A stretch of 64,000 nucleotides of DNA from Diphasiastrum complanatum (GCA_029204225.1 MU832033.1:1-64000); one strand, 5' to 3'; counted from the first letter of the stretch, positions 1 through 11,620 are shown. A program made the numbers and translations. The notes: generated from the sequence alone by a model not told the origin.

Positions 1-1364
1 GTTCTGTGAGTTATTCTCTCTTATCTCTGTTCTCCGCACTGCTGAGTGTGAGTGATTTGGAGTCTGCTAACAATCTCTAACACATCTCATGAACTTCTCT
101 CTTAATCAGACGCTCTAGTGCATTACAGTCGTTTGCTGTGTTTCCGTAAAGCATGCTCTAAAGAACTGTCTTTAAACCATCTTATTCGTCTGTCGTGAAT
201 ACTTTCTTTTTGGCACTCGAATAATGACTATCTTTGGTATAGTCTAGCACGATCATTGAATAAAGCTGTATGTATACATATGAGATGACAGTCCCTGTCT
301 AAAAAATTAAGTCTCTGATCTGTCTTCCTGATTGGCATTGACATAAGTTTCTAATGTATTCTAAAACTCTTCATGTTCTTTAACCATTAAGTTGGACTTT
401 AGATGTTGAGGACTTCTGTCTAGAAACATTTAGTTTGCGAACGTGACTAATTAATTGTCTGCACAGTCGCGAATACATCGAACAATTCTTGATTCTCTAT
501 TGACACCTTGATCATCCAGAGTGTAGTACCGCTGTACTACTCTGATAACATCTCATCTGTAGCACACACTTCATTCAATTCGATAGAGGCCAAATTGTTG
601 TTCTGAATTTATTAACACTACCCATCCCAAATATAAGTAATACTGGTTACTTTTTAATGTCTGTCGACAACCAGAATAGCTCTCAAAACCACTTGCCATA
701 ATTGTACCAAAAACATAACTTTCTAACGTTGTCCTCTGTGGGAACGACATTATTCACCATAAAATCTATATTGACCCTGTTGGTATAGTACGACAATGAT
801 ACATCCACATAATTCACCACACTAGTGCACACCTCATCAAATTATGTATAGCATCCTACTAGCCAAGCTTTAAGCTTTGCGTGCTAGATAGTATGTGTCG
901 GCCGATAATGTTTCATTTCATATATATAGTTTAAAAAAACATAGAACTCCCTATTACGATTTCTATTCCGTCCACATGTATGATCTTCATCCAACCTTGT
1001 AAAAATGCCCAGGCCAACACTTTTTGTGACTTCAAATCCAATTATTTTCTAGAATTTATATAATTCGCGTAATTCTCATGGCTCATCCCACTCGTTGTCG
1101 TGAGTTCCATGAAGCCGTAATAAGAACATATAGTCAATATTCTAGGCATGTTCTACATTGTGTAGGAATAATCCAGGGTTGTAAAGTCTTGTATAAGGTG
1201 TTTACCTCCCTGCCTAATTTGCTTCTAGTGCACTTCACCCTTGGTTGACATGGTATGGATTTAGGGTTTGATCCCCCCTGTCACAAACTCCCCAGCTTGT
1301 TGGTGTCGTTGCAGACTTGTCTAGGTTCATGAGGAATCCTGCCTGATCTTGAACAGTTTTCTAA
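1..1364. other. Unrecognised AT-rich sequence
   Basis: No open frame of useful length and no family I recognise. A small perfect hairpin lies at 523-540 (GTAGTAC, loop CGCT, GTACTAC), and a HindIII-type repeat AAGCTTTAAGCTTT lies near 867-880. It adjoins the gypsy remnant downstream, so part may be decayed gypsy pol, but I see no motif that proves it. Confidence 0.4.
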
Positions 1365-1800
1365 GATGGCTCACTCATCACAATGACCACGAAGGTCACA
1401 ACTCCGCAGTTGCTAAGTTGCTTATCCAGAACGTAGTCAGGTTACATGGTCTTCTTAGGTCCATTGTCTCTGACAAGGATCCCAAGTTTACGGGAAATTT
1501 TTTGGATTGAGGTGTTCGCCAGCTGGAAACAAAAGTTGCGGAGGAGTAGTACTGAGCATCCTCAGAACGGATGGCCAGACGGAGAGGGTGAACCAAGATC
1601 TTAGAGGATATGCTTAGAGCATATGTAAGTGGTACGCAAACAGACTGAGTAAAGCATTTACCACTATTGGAGTTTGCGTATAATGAAAAGAGACATGTGT
1701 CCACAATTGAGTCCATTTGAGCTCAATTATGGTTTTAGGCCATTGAGTCCTGCTACCATAGGCATTCCCACAACAGGTACCTAGCAACATAGACATTTTG
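1365..1800 (+). pseudogene. Ty3/gypsy integrase remnant
   Basis: The plus strand reads, with frame changes, as the C-terminal half of a gypsy integrase core. It begins with KMAH near 1364, typical of the ...DRFSKMAHF segment, then VVRLHGLLRSIVSDKDPKF, the HPQ/NGWPDGE region near 1560 that replaces the usual HPQTDGQTE, a region like DLEDMLRAYV, then LSPFELNYGFRPLSPATIG near 1700-1770. The catalytic Asp of SDKDPKF is visible. Frameshifts near 1385, 1500, 1600 and 1680 and no upstream RT make it a fossil. Antisense open frames over the same bases are shadows. Family assignment is secure; the flanking limits are not. Confidence 0.85.
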
Positions 1801-2770
1801 TGGTGGAAAATGGTTCTCTAGTGCCCACCGAGTAACAATATGGATTGATGCGCATGTATGTCGAGGCTTCGAGATATCGCTCCATGGATGTTTTGCCTTT
1901 GAAAGAAGAGTTGGTGTCGCCAGACAGGTTGCGGATCCAAGAGGCTTAACGGCTTCCTTGCGAGTCTTACAGTGAATTAAGTTGGGGTAGGATGGTACTG
2001 CTGCACTCATTGGGTTGGTATTTCATGCAAACTCATGGGAGTTGATGTTGATCCTTGCTTGGTGTAGTTGGAGATATTCGGTGTCATATGGTGGGAGCCA
2101 AGCAACATCTAAGACGTGTTCAAGTTGGGGGTCTAGTTCAGGAGAGAGGCGAGGTGAAGGGTTAGAAGCACGATCCGTTGTGATTTGGGAGAAAAATTGG
2201 CATGGAAAGGGAAGGTTATGATGTATCGATGGGGTTAGAGGTGGTAGAAGTGAATTGGTATTGGAGGAAGTACCACCGATGCCCTGAGGATTGGTTGGTG
2301 GTTGATTTTGTGGTCCTTGAGACTGCCCTTGAATGTTAAGCCTTGATTATCTGTTTGTACTTATCACTTGCTGGAGTTTATAAAATTTTAGAAGTGTGGT
2401 TTACATGTGGTTTTACAGGTTTAGAATCATTCTCTTAGTGTGTTGATCATTATGTTGATCAAGTTTGTTCAATTCTAGGTACTCTTGGCAGCCTAATTCT
2501 TTTGTATTTATCTAAGATTGCAAGTAACTCTTCATACCATAACTTGATTTGGTCACTTGCTGATAAGTTTGAGAGCTTAAGCAAGAGTGTATTCAGGTTG
2601 GTTGTGAGTTGTAATCCACTCTTAGTGTGTGCAAAGGCTGTTGCATGTGTTTCAATCTTCCTTTCTATGCTTGGAAACTAGCCAGGTTCAAGATATAAGT
2701 GTTTTAGGGTCCTGAATCTTCTGAGATATCCTTATCCATCATTTGTTGAGAGGAAAGTGAGTGCTAGGTG
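1801..2770. other. Unassigned, possibly decayed gypsy 3' end
   Basis: Follows the gypsy integrase directly and may contain its decayed C-terminus, but no chromodomain or LTR can be shown. A 68-codon plus-strand frame at 2015-2221 has no recognisable product. No other feature seen. Confidence 0.3.
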
Positions 2771-3092
2771 CATTAGGACAGAGCCTAAAAGTTTGAAAAA
2801 GTATTATATTCATGGCTTCCAATGGTGGGATCATGTTAGAAACTAATTGATAGATTGAGTTCATCAAATTACTCTACTGGAAAGTGAGGATGGAATCCTT
2901 ACTTGAGTGAATGAACTCATAGACATAGTTGTAGGAACTGAAGAGAGACCACCCACAGTTCAAGAGCAGCAAAGGTTTGATAAAGAAGGCCAAAAGGGCT
3001 CTTCATATCATTAAAATGATGTAACCAATGAACTTCTCAAGTTATATGTTGAATGGTTTGCTAGATGAACATGCCTAACCTTGTGCAATCCC
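2771..3092 (+). pseudogene. Copia gag 5' fragment, D/E/F-type
   Basis: A degraded primer-binding-like sequence GGACAGAGCCTAAAA at about 2777-2791 precedes an ATG at about 2812. The following frame, with several stops, matches the N-terminus of copia Gag in element D: a methionine-alanine start, the Y/W-x-VRMESLL segment near 2880-2905, an EERP segment near 2942, and a VTNELLK segment near 3020. It then jumps to the later LLDAHANLV part of Gag at about 3055-3090, so about 200 bp are deleted. It is joined at about 3092 to the opposite-strand integrase of J. Confidence 0.75.
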
Positions 3093-3640
3093 CTGTTCTT
3101 CGTAGAAACTTGAGAATTCTGTGCTTTTGTATTGACCTCCATTTTCAGATCTAAGGATCTATATCTTTTACGAGGTGTGTCGCTCTATGAATGTCACAAA
3201 CCTTCTTGAAGGAATCAATACTTCTGATTTCTTCATTCAAGTAGTAGATCATGGCTCATTTGGCTGTAATAATCTATGAACATTAGAAAATATCTCAACA
3301 TGAGAGTGAATCTGATTTCATCGGTCCACACACATCAGAGTGGATGAGCTCAAGAAGTTCTTTGGCTCTTCTTCCTCTTGTGTGAAATGGATTCCGATGT
3401 TGCTTGCCTTTCTGACAAGCTTCGCAGAACTCAGCCTCAGATCTTGAAAATCTTGAGACCTGTGACAATGTCCTTTTCTGCTCATGTCATATAGGCTCCG
3501 CATGTTTAGATGATACATTCTTCCATGCCAGAGCTGATCTTCGTTTTCTGAAGCATTTAATATGCTTTTAGAGTTGCTAATTATTTTGGCCTGGTAGAGA
3601 TTTCCTTCTCTGCATCCGGCCGTCAGCAACTTACTTTGTC
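3093..3640 (-). pseudogene. J GAG-pre-integrase and integrase start
   Basis: On the minus strand this starts with LWHGRMYHLNMRSL, the equivalent of the copia LWHxRLGH GAG-pre-integrase motif. It continues through a shifted frame equivalent to CEACxxGKQ, then LSSSTLMCVDR (about 3350-3320; in frame this would be LxxLVHSDVCGP), then FIDDYNRM-type residues near 3280 and the DNGGEYKSTEF-like catalytic block near 3130. Frameshifts occur near 3450 and 3320. The same segment, interrupted by element A, is found in Z, and this copy serves as the uninterrupted version of A's target. Confidence 0.8.
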
Positions 3641-3659
3641 GTCTTTTCGATCATACGGC

Positions 3660-4190
3660 AAGTGTTGCCATCGAACATAACTCAAATGCCTAGATCTGCC
3701 ATCTTGGAGACAGATAGCAGATCCTTTTTGTGTGAGGCACATAAGTGCTCCTGGCAGCTTTGCTTGGCCTGACAGTGTTCGTAGCCAAGAGAGCCCGATG
3801 TCTTTGACATCTGTCTGCTTCCATCGCCTAGAATCACTGCTCTGTCATTTTTGAGTTTGCAAAGTTGATCAAGATCTTCTTGTTGCAGGTTATGTGAGAT
3901 GTTGCTCCTAAATCGATGACTACATCGTAGTTTATGTTCAGAGTAGCTTGTCGAAGCTTCGTCGAGTATCATGAAAGCTTTGTCCCCTCTTTCAGTATCC
4001 TTTGATGACTTTGCAATGTTTGCCTTTTCAGCTTTGTTCATTCTTTTTGGGTTGAATCTGCAGTCGTCTGTAGAATGCCCCTTCTTCTTGCAATGCATGC
4101 AAGGTATTGCTGGATTGAACCAGCATTTGTTGGCCGTATGGTCTGGTTTGTGGCAGTGATTACAAGAAGAAGATTGCTAATTCGAGGAGT
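3660..4190 (-). pseudogene. J nucleocapsid with two zinc knuckles, protease linker
   Basis: Two consecutive canonical CX2CX4HX4C knuckles are readable on the minus strand at about 4172-4059: CNHCHKPDHTANKC and CMHCKKKGHSTDDC. The frame then runs through a basic linker to KKDLLSVSKMADLGI near 3720-3682, which is the copia post-protease segment usually seen as NLLSVSQL. The protease active site D-S/T-G is not intact in the present frame. Most copia elements here have one knuckle, so the tandem pair separates J from A, B, D and G. Confidence 0.75.
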
Positions 4191-4870
4191 TCGTCTTCTC
4201 GAATCTGGGCTTGTTTTTGTTCTTCTTCTTTCCCTTTTGTGAAGATAACCTTTTCTTGATCACTGTTTCCCTCTCTTTCGTCTCTCATCAGTCTCTCATC
4301 AGCGAAAGACTGACTGCTTTGTCGAATGTCATATCTGGTTAGACTCAGTATGAGCATTTTCAATGGCTGATAGGACATCAGTAGAGATTTCATGAGTACA
4401 TCAGCTGCTGTGGTGCTGGGACTTGGTGCTCCTGTCCTAATGTAGCGAGTTGGGCGAAGATTGTTTTGATCTTTTCAACGTGCTGATCCAATTGGTTGCC
4501 ATCCCACCATATTGATTGCAGTTGACTGTGAAGGTGCATGACTAAAGTTGCAGTCCTCACTTCATACTTTTGCTTCAATCTTTTCCATGCTGCATGGCTG
4601 CTTTCGCAGTCTTCATCTACATGAGTAGATCCTCATTTATGGACAAAACGATGATCGACATTGCGCGCTCATCCTTTCTGATCCATTCAGCTCTCCTCGG
4701 GTCTCCCTCTGGAGGCTGCACCTCTGAGGGAGCTTGGTCATCGACCAGATGCCTTCGCCCTTCAGGAGTGTTTTGATTTTGAGTTTCTAGATTCTATAAT
4801 TTGCACCATCAAGACTGATTGCTACTCTGTCTAGATTGTCGTAGCCCCCCTACCATTTGTGTTGTCTGGA
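4191..4870 (-). pseudogene. J Gag (UBN2-type) remnant
   Basis: Minus-strand frames contain a LDGANY segment near 4800, KLIKTLLKGEGIW-like residues, AAWKRLKQKYEV near 4590-4560, and LHSQLQSIWWDGNQLDQHV with a following KIKTIF near 4540-4460. These are the Gag positions usually held by AWxxLxxxYExxS and LxxQLxxLKMxEG in copia Gag. Frameshifts near 4780, 4640 and 4395 break it. The start lies just inside the primer binding site. Confidence 0.7.
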
Positions 4871-4906
4871 GAATCACTGCTAGGATATCAGTTGTGATAA
4901 CATGTA

Positions 4907-4919
4907 GGCTTTGATACCA
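4907..4919 (-). other. Primer binding site of J
   Basis: Minus strand reads TGGTATCAAAGCC, complementary to the 3' end of initiator tRNA-Met apart from one position, immediately downstream of the LTR end. Confidence 0.85.
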
Positions 4920-5676
4920 AGCGCGAGAGAGAGATTGTTTTGTGTTCGTCTTCTCTCTTCTTGATTCGCGAACAATTTTTTTTCTTGAATTTTTTGTTCG
5001 TGCGGAAGCCCTTACAGGATCCCAGACCTCGGCTATGCATCACAGAACATATTTTATTCTAGCAATCAAGAGGACACAACACAAGACCAAGAGATACATG
5101 AAATAGAGAGACTGTATTATCAGTTTGGTTTTTTGGAGCGAGATCATCAGTGGCTCACTCGTTGGTGGATTAACAATTTTGCTCTTATGCTGTATTCTGC
5201 TCGTTGGCAGACTTTCATGCATAGCTATGGTATTCTGCTTTCTTAGTCTATTCGCTACGTCCTCTCTCTGTCTCTTACAGATCTCTGTATTTAGTATCTC
5301 TCTTCACATAGTTATGATCCAGAGAGATTGTCTATATTTCTATGTGGAGTTTACAAGATAGCTAAATGTAGGATCACAAGACTAGTTAACGCTAATCAAG
5401 TAGCTAGTTAGTCTCTGTTGTTGCTATTCGTTTTAGCTAGGTTGTGAAGCCTTGTTGAGCTGTCAGCTGGCAGCGCGAAAGATTTCTCTTTGTGTGTTTT
5501 CGTTCTTTTCGTTTCTTTTCGTAGTTTTCGTTTTGCATCTCTGGAGGTGTGTTTACAATTCGTGATTGATTCGTGAATCATTCGTGCTTCAAGTCAAAGA
5601 CACGTTTGACTGTCGCGAATTGTTCTCATTCGACCTTCGGGTCTTGTTTGTGCTACGACAAAGTTGCAGGAGTTCA
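4920..5676 (-). repeat. 5' LTR of J
   Basis: Defined by the primer binding site on one side and by loss of similarity on the other, with minus-strand start TGAACTCC. The LTR fragment K at 32712-33376 is a diverged copy in opposite orientation: both carry CTTGTGATxCTA, the GAGATCTGTAAGAGACAGAG segment and CCATAGCTATGCATGAAAGT. It carries TTCGCGAA at 4965-4972 and TTTCGCGC (minus strand) at 5473-5480. The antisense frames at 5040-5361 are not genes. Confidence 0.8.
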
Positions 5677-7453
5677 CCATTTCTGATACCAATGAGCCTG
5701 ACTAGGATCTTGCATGAATTGACTTTTACCAACCACATAGCTTAGATCAGGTCTTGTGTGGTTAACCTAAAAAGAGATCCTATGAGCTTTCTATAGAGAG
5801 TAGTGTCCTTCAAGGATCTTTCATTACCTCTTATAGATAGCTTGACATTTGATTCCATAGGAGTAGAAACTACTTTGCAATTTTCCATATGAAAATCTTT
5901 TTAGAATAGAGTTAGAATACTTCTGTTGACAAATGAAATTAGAATTAGAAGTCCTAACAATCTCTATTCCTAAGATATAGTGAAGCTTACCAAGATCTTG
6001 TATCTCAAACTTACTTTTAGTGCCATCTTGATGTCATCTATATCTTCATTGCTATCACCACTGAAGATATGTCATCAACATAGATCAAAAGCAAAGTGAT
6101 GTCACCATTATCCATTCAATCTAAAGTAGAGAGACCGATCATACTCACTCATGATGAAGTTTTGAGAGAGTAAGAAGGAATTGAGCTTAGCATACAACTT
6201 CTTGGTGCTTGCTTAAGCCCATACAAGCTCTTTTGTAGGAAACACACATGGTTAGGCTCATCATGTGAAACATAGCCCTCGGGTTGCTCCATGTAGATTT
6301 CCTCTTCAAGATCACCATTCAAGAAAGCATTAGTAACATCCATTTGCCACATTTCCAACCATAAAGAGCTGGCAAGAGAGATAAGGGTTTGAATGTTACC
6401 GTCTTTGCCACGGGTGCAAAGGTCCTCATCATAGTCAATGCCATACTCTTGAGCAACCCTTTTGCCACCAATCTTGCCTTGTACCTTTTGATTGATCCAT
6501 CTTCTTTTGTCTTGATCTTGAAGATCCTCTTACACCCAATTGCCTTCTTACCTTTTGGAAGTTCCACCAACCTCCAAGTGTTGTTCTTGATGAGTGCTTG
6601 ATGCTCTGTGATCCATGGCTTGGATCCATTCCTCCTTTTGAATTGCTTCTCCTACACAAGTTGGTTCATCAAAAGAGGGTAAGAAAAACAAAGTTAGAGT
6701 CTCCACCACTTGCTTTCCTTTTTCATCATAGGTTAGCCTTGATGGCTTAGTCCTTTGCCTTTGGGTCCTCCTTGAAGGTTGCTTTGGAGTGGCATCTCCA
6801 CCTTCATCCAAGACATCTTGCACATCATGATGATTAATAGACACATCAACATCATCATCAACATTGACAACATTGGAAACTTCTCTTCATGAAAGATGAT
6901 ATCCCTACTTATGACAACTTTATTTGTAGAAGAATGTACACTTTGTAAGCTTGCTTACTTCACTATAGCCAACAAACACACCCTTCTTTGATGAAGAATC
7001 TTCTTTAGTTCTATCGTCAAGAGTGATGTTGACAAAACAAGTACAAGCAAAGATCCTACAATGCTTGACACTCGGCCTCCTACCATAGAGGACCTCAAAG
7101 GAAGTCTTACTATTCAAAGAAGCACTTGTCCTCCTGTTACAAAGATAGTTAGCACATGCTAAAGCTTCCCCCCAATAGGACTTAGCAAGGTTAGCATGTA
7201 GTCTCATTGCCTTGGCACATTCACAAAGGATTCTATTCTTCCTTTCTGCCACTCCATTCTGTTGTGGAGTCCTAGGACTAGAGTACTCCCTCTTAATCCC
7301 ATGTGTTATGCAAGAATCTTTGAACTTATTTGAAGTGTATTCCCCTCCATTATCTGATCTCAAGCATTTGATCTTTGTATTGAATTGATTTGTCACTCAT
7401 TCTTAAACTTGACAAATGCAGCAAACACTTCATCCTTGGTTTTAAGAAGATAG
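5677..7453 (-). pseudogene. Copia Z integrase and reverse transcriptase remnant
   Basis: Minus strand, 5' to 3': integrase core CLRSDNGGEYTSNKFKD (about 7350), the catalytic E in PQQNGVAERKNR (about 7250), YWGEALACANYLCNRR and VFVGYSEVSK to 6950; the linker with PSRLTYDEKGKQVVETL near 6730; RT with KARLVAKG near 6480, FAPVAK near 6410, QMDVTNAFLNGDLEEEIYM near 6340-6285, and SLYGLKQAPRS near 6220. The YVDD block near 6090-6060 is degraded. It ends in a RPDLSYVVGK-like segment and an AHW residue run near 5690, before RNase H. At least five frameshifts. The GAG-pre-integrase of the same element lies at 14226-14535 across the A insertion. Its integrase is closest to D/F. Confidence 0.85.
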
Positions 7454-7878
7454 ACCCCAGTATACCCTACTTACGCATGACAGATCAGGCTTTCTGCTTG
7501 TCCACGTTTCGTATGGTCTTTTGTTCTCCAGCGCTGTCATTGTAGATCTGTTCTGCAGGTGTATAGCTGAAAGCTATTGCCTCGGCCCAAATTGACCTGG
7601 CAATTGAGCCTATGCCATCATGCATCTAGCTCCTTTGACTAGCATTTTGTTTCTTCTTTTTGCCACACCATTGTATTCTGGTGTGTATGCAGGAATAGTG
7701 GAACTAGTGTTTGATCCCCCTGTTCTTCACATCTTGAGAATTCTGTGCTTTTGTATTCACCTCCATTGTCAAATCTAAGGATCTGTATCTTCTTCAAGGT
7801 GTGTTCGCTCTGCGAATGCCACGAACTTCTTGAAAGAATCAAAATACTTTGGATTTTTTTTTCAAGTAGTAGATCGTG
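7454..7878 (-). pseudogene. J-type integrase segment within Z, distal half
   Basis: Minus-strand reading gives IYYL, KSKVFDSF-like residues, ILRFDNGGEYKSTEFSR (about 7780-7740), a NGVAKRRNKM-like E block near 7670-7640, and a block like KxPxExWxxxKPDLS near 7500. This matches J (3093-3250), not the Z frames on either side. At about 7453 it returns to Z integrase at the LLKxKDEVF position. With 14020-14225 it forms one J-type block of about 630 bp inside Z, without LTRs, which suggests recombination and not insertion. Confidence 0.75.
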
Positions 7879-8214
7879 TGTTAAAAATTCACAATTCTAG
7901 CTTGACTAGTTTTCGTCATATGACTTTGTAAATAGTTAAATGGTCATGATGTGGCTTGTCACACGTGCCAAATAGCATAGGATTCCATTCTAAGGATGTC
8001 TCAAGTAGACCTAAGTGTTAGACCTTTGGAATGAGTCCAAATTATGCTTAGATACAAGGGAGAAAAAATAGGAGCTATTTTTGGTAATTTTTTGCATTGT
8101 TGAGGGATCTCCAAGATTCCAACCCTAACTTGGTAGGGATGAAAGATCCACCAAATTAGCATTAGAGATAGGTTTAGGGCTACTCATACCTGCCCAAAAC
8201 CTTGATGGATCATG

Positions 8215-8222
8215 TATATATA
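8215..8222 (+). promoter_or_regulatory. Candidate TATA box of A
   Basis: TATATATA preceded by CATG and followed by GGTGATG, in the central part of the LTR. The matching site in the 3' LTR is 13675-13682. Confidence 0.6.
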
Positions 8223-8382
8223 GGTGATGATATCTCACCAAAATCAATCAAGCAATTTCATCTACTCATAATGGTGCAATTGCTCTCTATGTTCATAATT
8301 GTTTGAGTACTTGTGATTACTAATGATTATAGGATTGAATGTAGGTCTGGTGTACAGTACTCAGACTGTGGGAGGCCGTACT

Positions 8383-8396
8383 TTCACACGTGTGAA
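8383..8396. promoter_or_regulatory. CACGTG palindrome in A LTR
   Basis: TTCACACGTGTGAA is self-complementary over 14 bases and centred on CACGTG, the G-box/E-box core bound by plant bZIP and bHLH factors. The 3' LTR copy (13850-13863) has C to T in the centre. Nearly the same motif is in elements B, C, D and O. Confidence 0.5.
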
Positions 8397-8552
8397 GCCT
8401 TCTTCAAGGATTTGGGCCATTTAGTGAGGTTCAAGCATAGGTTTTTGATGGATTTTGATGGTTCAACTTGTGCTAATCTTATGAAATCATAATCTATTGT
8501 TTTCCTCATCATTTCAAGTGTTTTAGGATCCTTATTTGCTGTAATTTTTACA

Positions 8553-8565
8553 TGGTATCAGAGCC
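8553..8565 (+). other. Primer binding site of A
   Basis: TGGTATCAGAGCC directly follows the LTR end, complementary to initiator tRNA-Met. Confidence 0.95.
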
Positions 8566-9365
8566 TAAAGGCTGAAATGAGCTAAATCCTTGGTTTGCAT
8601 TCAATTTTATCACAATTTTTGATCTAAATCTTGTGTAGATTGGATCTTAGCATCTAGTATTGATTCTAGAACTCAAAGTGAGTCAAATACATTGGAGATT
8701 GGTGTTGTGTGACTTCATTTGCAGGTGTTTAGGTGTCTAAAACCAGAGGCAAAGTTGAATTCAATTCACATTACCAAGATAGCAAGTTTTGCTTGCTCCA
8801 AGCATTGATTTCTAAGCGAGTTTTGGAGGTGATTTCATAGAGAAGGCTTTCTAGCATTCAAGGAGAGGGAAGATCAGAGTTTTGGAGACTCTTAAAGGCT
8901 GTTCTAAGGTGTAGTAGGCACCTCCTAAAGTGATTTAGGTTCAGTCCAACCATTGCTTGACTTATGCACCAAATTAGATCAATTTTTCATCAATTTTGAT
9001 CATTTTTTGCTTGTGATTGGATAGTAGATTGTGTTGCATCCTCATTAAGTTCCATTTAGATCTTTTACAAGTGATTTTGGAAGTATATTAGGTTGCCTGA
9101 AACTCACTCTTGATCATATCATTTGGAAGCTTTAATGTTCTTTTATAGAAAGAGGGGCAATTCTACTAGTATTGTCTACTTCAATCAAGCAAGTGCATTG
9201 TTTCTAGTATTCTATGATTTGATTTTGTTAGAGATCATTCTTAGATCTTTATAGGAAGTCTATTACTGATCTTTTCAGGTCCCTAAGAAGTGGGATAAGG
9301 TAGACCTTCAATCAAATCAATAGAAGTAACCTTCATTTGTGTCAAGTCCTTGATTAGGAGACTAG
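8566..9365 (+). other. Untranslated leader of A
   Basis: 800 bp between primer binding site and the gag ATG, T-rich, no long frame. B and C have similar leaders of about 600 bp. Packaging and dimerisation signals would be expected here but none can be assigned. Confidence 0.7.
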
Positions 9366-10230
9366 ATGGCATCTATAAATGCATATCTTTTGGATACTAA
9401 TGAAAGGCTCAACAAAACTAACTATTCCATATGGAAAAGTTAGAATGGAATCTATCATGATCATGCAAGGTCTGATGGAAATTGTAAATGGTAAGGAGGG
9501 TGAACCTATTCATCCTCAAGAAAAAGCCAAATACATCAAGAGGTGCAATGTTGCACTACTTGCATAACAATGAATGTTGCAAATGAACTCTTAAGAGAGG
9601 TAGGAGATTGCACTTCAGCTCAAGATGCTTGGGAGACTTTGCAAAAGGTCTATGAATCCAAGAACCAAACTAGAATGTTAGCTTTGAAGAATCAAATCTA
9701 TAGAAGCTATCAAAAGAAAGGAGAGAGTGCACATACTTTTGTCCTAAGAGTAAAGGAATTGAACAAAGAGCTAGCCTTTATAGGTGACCCCTATCAAGGA
9801 TGAAGAGCTTGTTCAACTCATATTGAATGGACTAAGCTTTGAATTTGACAATTTGGTTCAGGGATATGCAATTATGGGTAAGCTACCCATACTTGAAGAA
9901 CTCCAAGGCACGCTCATGGCCGAGGAATCAAGAAGGAGCCAAATGCAAGAGAGGATGGATAGGCTTTCCATCCAAGGTGGAGATGACCAAGCTCTCTTCA
10001 CCAAAGGCAAAGGCAAGTCCAAAGGCAAAGGATCAACATTCAAGAAGTCTACAAAGCTTGAGGATCAAGAAGGACCCCCAAAGGCATCTCCATCAACCAC
10101 CAAAGTCAAGAAGGACAAATCAAAGGTGAAGTGCTACTATTGTAGCAAGATGGGGCATTATGCCTCGGAATGCTTCAAGAGGAAGCAAGATCAAAGCCAA
10201 GCCAACATGAGCAAAGAGGAGGAGGAGGAG
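9366..10230 (+). pseudogene. A Gag with CCHC knuckle, frameshifted
   Basis: The natural ATG is at 9366, giving MASINAYLLDTNERLN and NYSIW. One extra A near 9438 shifts the frame, and VRMESIMIM continues in another frame. A second break near 9565 precedes TMNVANELLREVGDCT and AWETLQKVYESK, and a third near 9785 precedes ELVQLILNGLSFEFDNLV. The single knuckle CYYCSKMGHYASEC (CX2CX4HX4C) is at about 10132-10173, after a Lys/Ser-rich linker. Structural capsid/nucleocapsid protein of a copia element. Single-base indels with otherwise good conservation fit either recent decay or assembly error. Confidence 0.9.
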
Positions 10231-11620
10231 AGTTCACATGAGGACTCTCTCATGATGTCCATATTTTCTTCAACAAGCTTCAAAGGAGAAGATCCTTGGT
10301 GGATTGACTCGGGTGCTAGTTCACACATGACTAGTAAAAGGGAGTTTTTCTCTTCTCTCTTATCTTATGATGGACCTATAAAGTCTATCTATACAGCAAA
10401 TGATGAAGCTTGTAAGATTGAAGGAGTTGGTAGCATTCCCCTTTGCTTAGGATCTTCCAAAAAGATCAACATAGAAGGTGTTTTGTACATTCCTACAATA
10501 ACAAAGAATCTACTAAGTGTTGGCCAAATGGTAGACAATGGTTTCAATGTTGACTTTGCTTCAATGAATGTTTCATCAAGAAGAAGGGTAAGATAGTGGC
10601 AAGGGCACTAGACTTGGCAAACTTTATAAGCTGGATGCATTTGTGGATACTAATGTTGTCATGTTGGCCGAGAAGAGCAAGATATCTACCTTTACTTTAT
10701 GGCACAAAAGACTTGGACATGTCAACTCGGGTTCCATGGAGGCTATGATCAAGGAGGAGTATGCTTTAGGCCTACCAAGGTCTATTGGGAAGGAAGACAA
10801 GGTTTGTGAAGCTTGTGCCTTATCCAAGCACATAAGAAGGTGTTTCCTAACTCCATCACAAAGTCATCTCATCCTCTTGAACTCATACACTCGGATGTGC
10901 ACATTGCTAGCACCAAATCTAATGGAGGTTCATCCATGTTTTTAACCTTCATTGATGACTACTCAAGATATTGTTGGGTGTTCTTACTTTCCTTCAAGTC
11001 TCAAGTATTTGATACTTTTGTAAAGTTCAAGTTGTTTGTGGAAAAGCATCATAATCATAGCATCAAGATTCTTAGAAGTGACAATGGTGGAGAATTCATC
11101 TCCAATGAGTTCAAGGCCTTTTGTGAGGAGGAAGGGATCAAGAAAGAGACTTCTTGTCCTTACACTCCTCAACAAAATGGAGTTGCTGAAAGAAGGAATA
11201 GAACATTATGTGAATGTTCTAAGGCTTTAAGATTAGATGCTTGTTTGCCCAAATCCTTTTGGGTGAGTCTCTTGTATGTGCAAACTACTTGATGAATAGG
11301 GTGTCTTGCAAAGCAATTGAAGGCAAAACTCCTTATGAGATGTTGTATGGAAAGAAACCCAATCTTAATCACTTGAAAGTTTTTGGGTGTATATGTTATG
11401 TGCATGTGCCATTAGAAACAAGAACCAAGGAGGATCCATCTTCCACAAGAGGGATCATGCTTGGATATGCAAGCTCAAGCAAGGGCTACAAAGTCTATCT
11501 TCCATCCTTGAACAAATTTGTTGTTTCAAGGGATGTCATCTTTGATGAACATCATATGCATATGCTTGAAGAAGGCTCAAGTGCTCCAACAATCAAGAAG
11601 AAGATGGCCGAGGAGCAAGA
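10231..11620 (+). pseudogene. A protease, GAG-pre-integrase and integrase
   Basis: Protease is shown by WWIDSGASSHMT at about 10297-10332 with the DSG active site. NLLSVGQMVDNGFNV follows to about 10560, and a frameshift near 10575 ends that frame. GAG-pre-integrase reads LWHKRLGHVN near 10700 and CEACALSKH near 10810-10835. The integrase core has FIDDYSRYCWVFLL (about 10950), RSDNGGEFISNEFK (about 11075) and the catalytic E in PQQNGVAERRNR (about 11170). Near 11270 a frame change separates it from SLVCANYLMNRVSC, and the C-terminal GYASSSKGYKVYLPS reaches about 11510. Confidence 0.9.

Larger units (their letters stand above)
3093..5676 (-). mobile_element. Truncated copia element J
   Basis: Read on the minus strand: 5' LTR 5676-4920, primer binding site 4919-4907, gag, zinc knuckles, protease linker, GAG-pre-integrase and the start of the integrase core, ending abruptly at 3093. 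No RT, RNase H or 3' LTR remains. Its LTR start follows the RT frame of element Z at 5677, so J seems to have inserted into Z, or to have been joined to it. A second J-type integrase copy lies at 7454-7878 plus 14020-14225. Confidence 0.8.
7879..8552 (+). repeat. 5' LTR of A
   Basis: 674 bp, starts TGTTAAAAATTCAC and ends TTTTTACA. It contains a likely TATA box at 8215-8222 and the perfect 14 bp palindrome TTCACACGTGTGAA at 8383-8396 inside GGCCGTAC...GAAGCC. Compared with the 3' LTR it has single-base indels near 7924, 7993, 8087 and 8153 and a short replaced stretch near 8264. Confidence 0.95.

Noticed and set aside
1396..2010. Antisense frames at 1396-1716 and 1753-2010 as genes
   Set aside because: They are shadows of the plus-strand gypsy integrase remnant or of its 3' surroundings.
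5685..5694. TCTGATACCA on plus, a possible primer binding site
   Set aside because: It lies in the Z RT/RNase H frame (AHWYQKW region) and has no LTR edge beside it.
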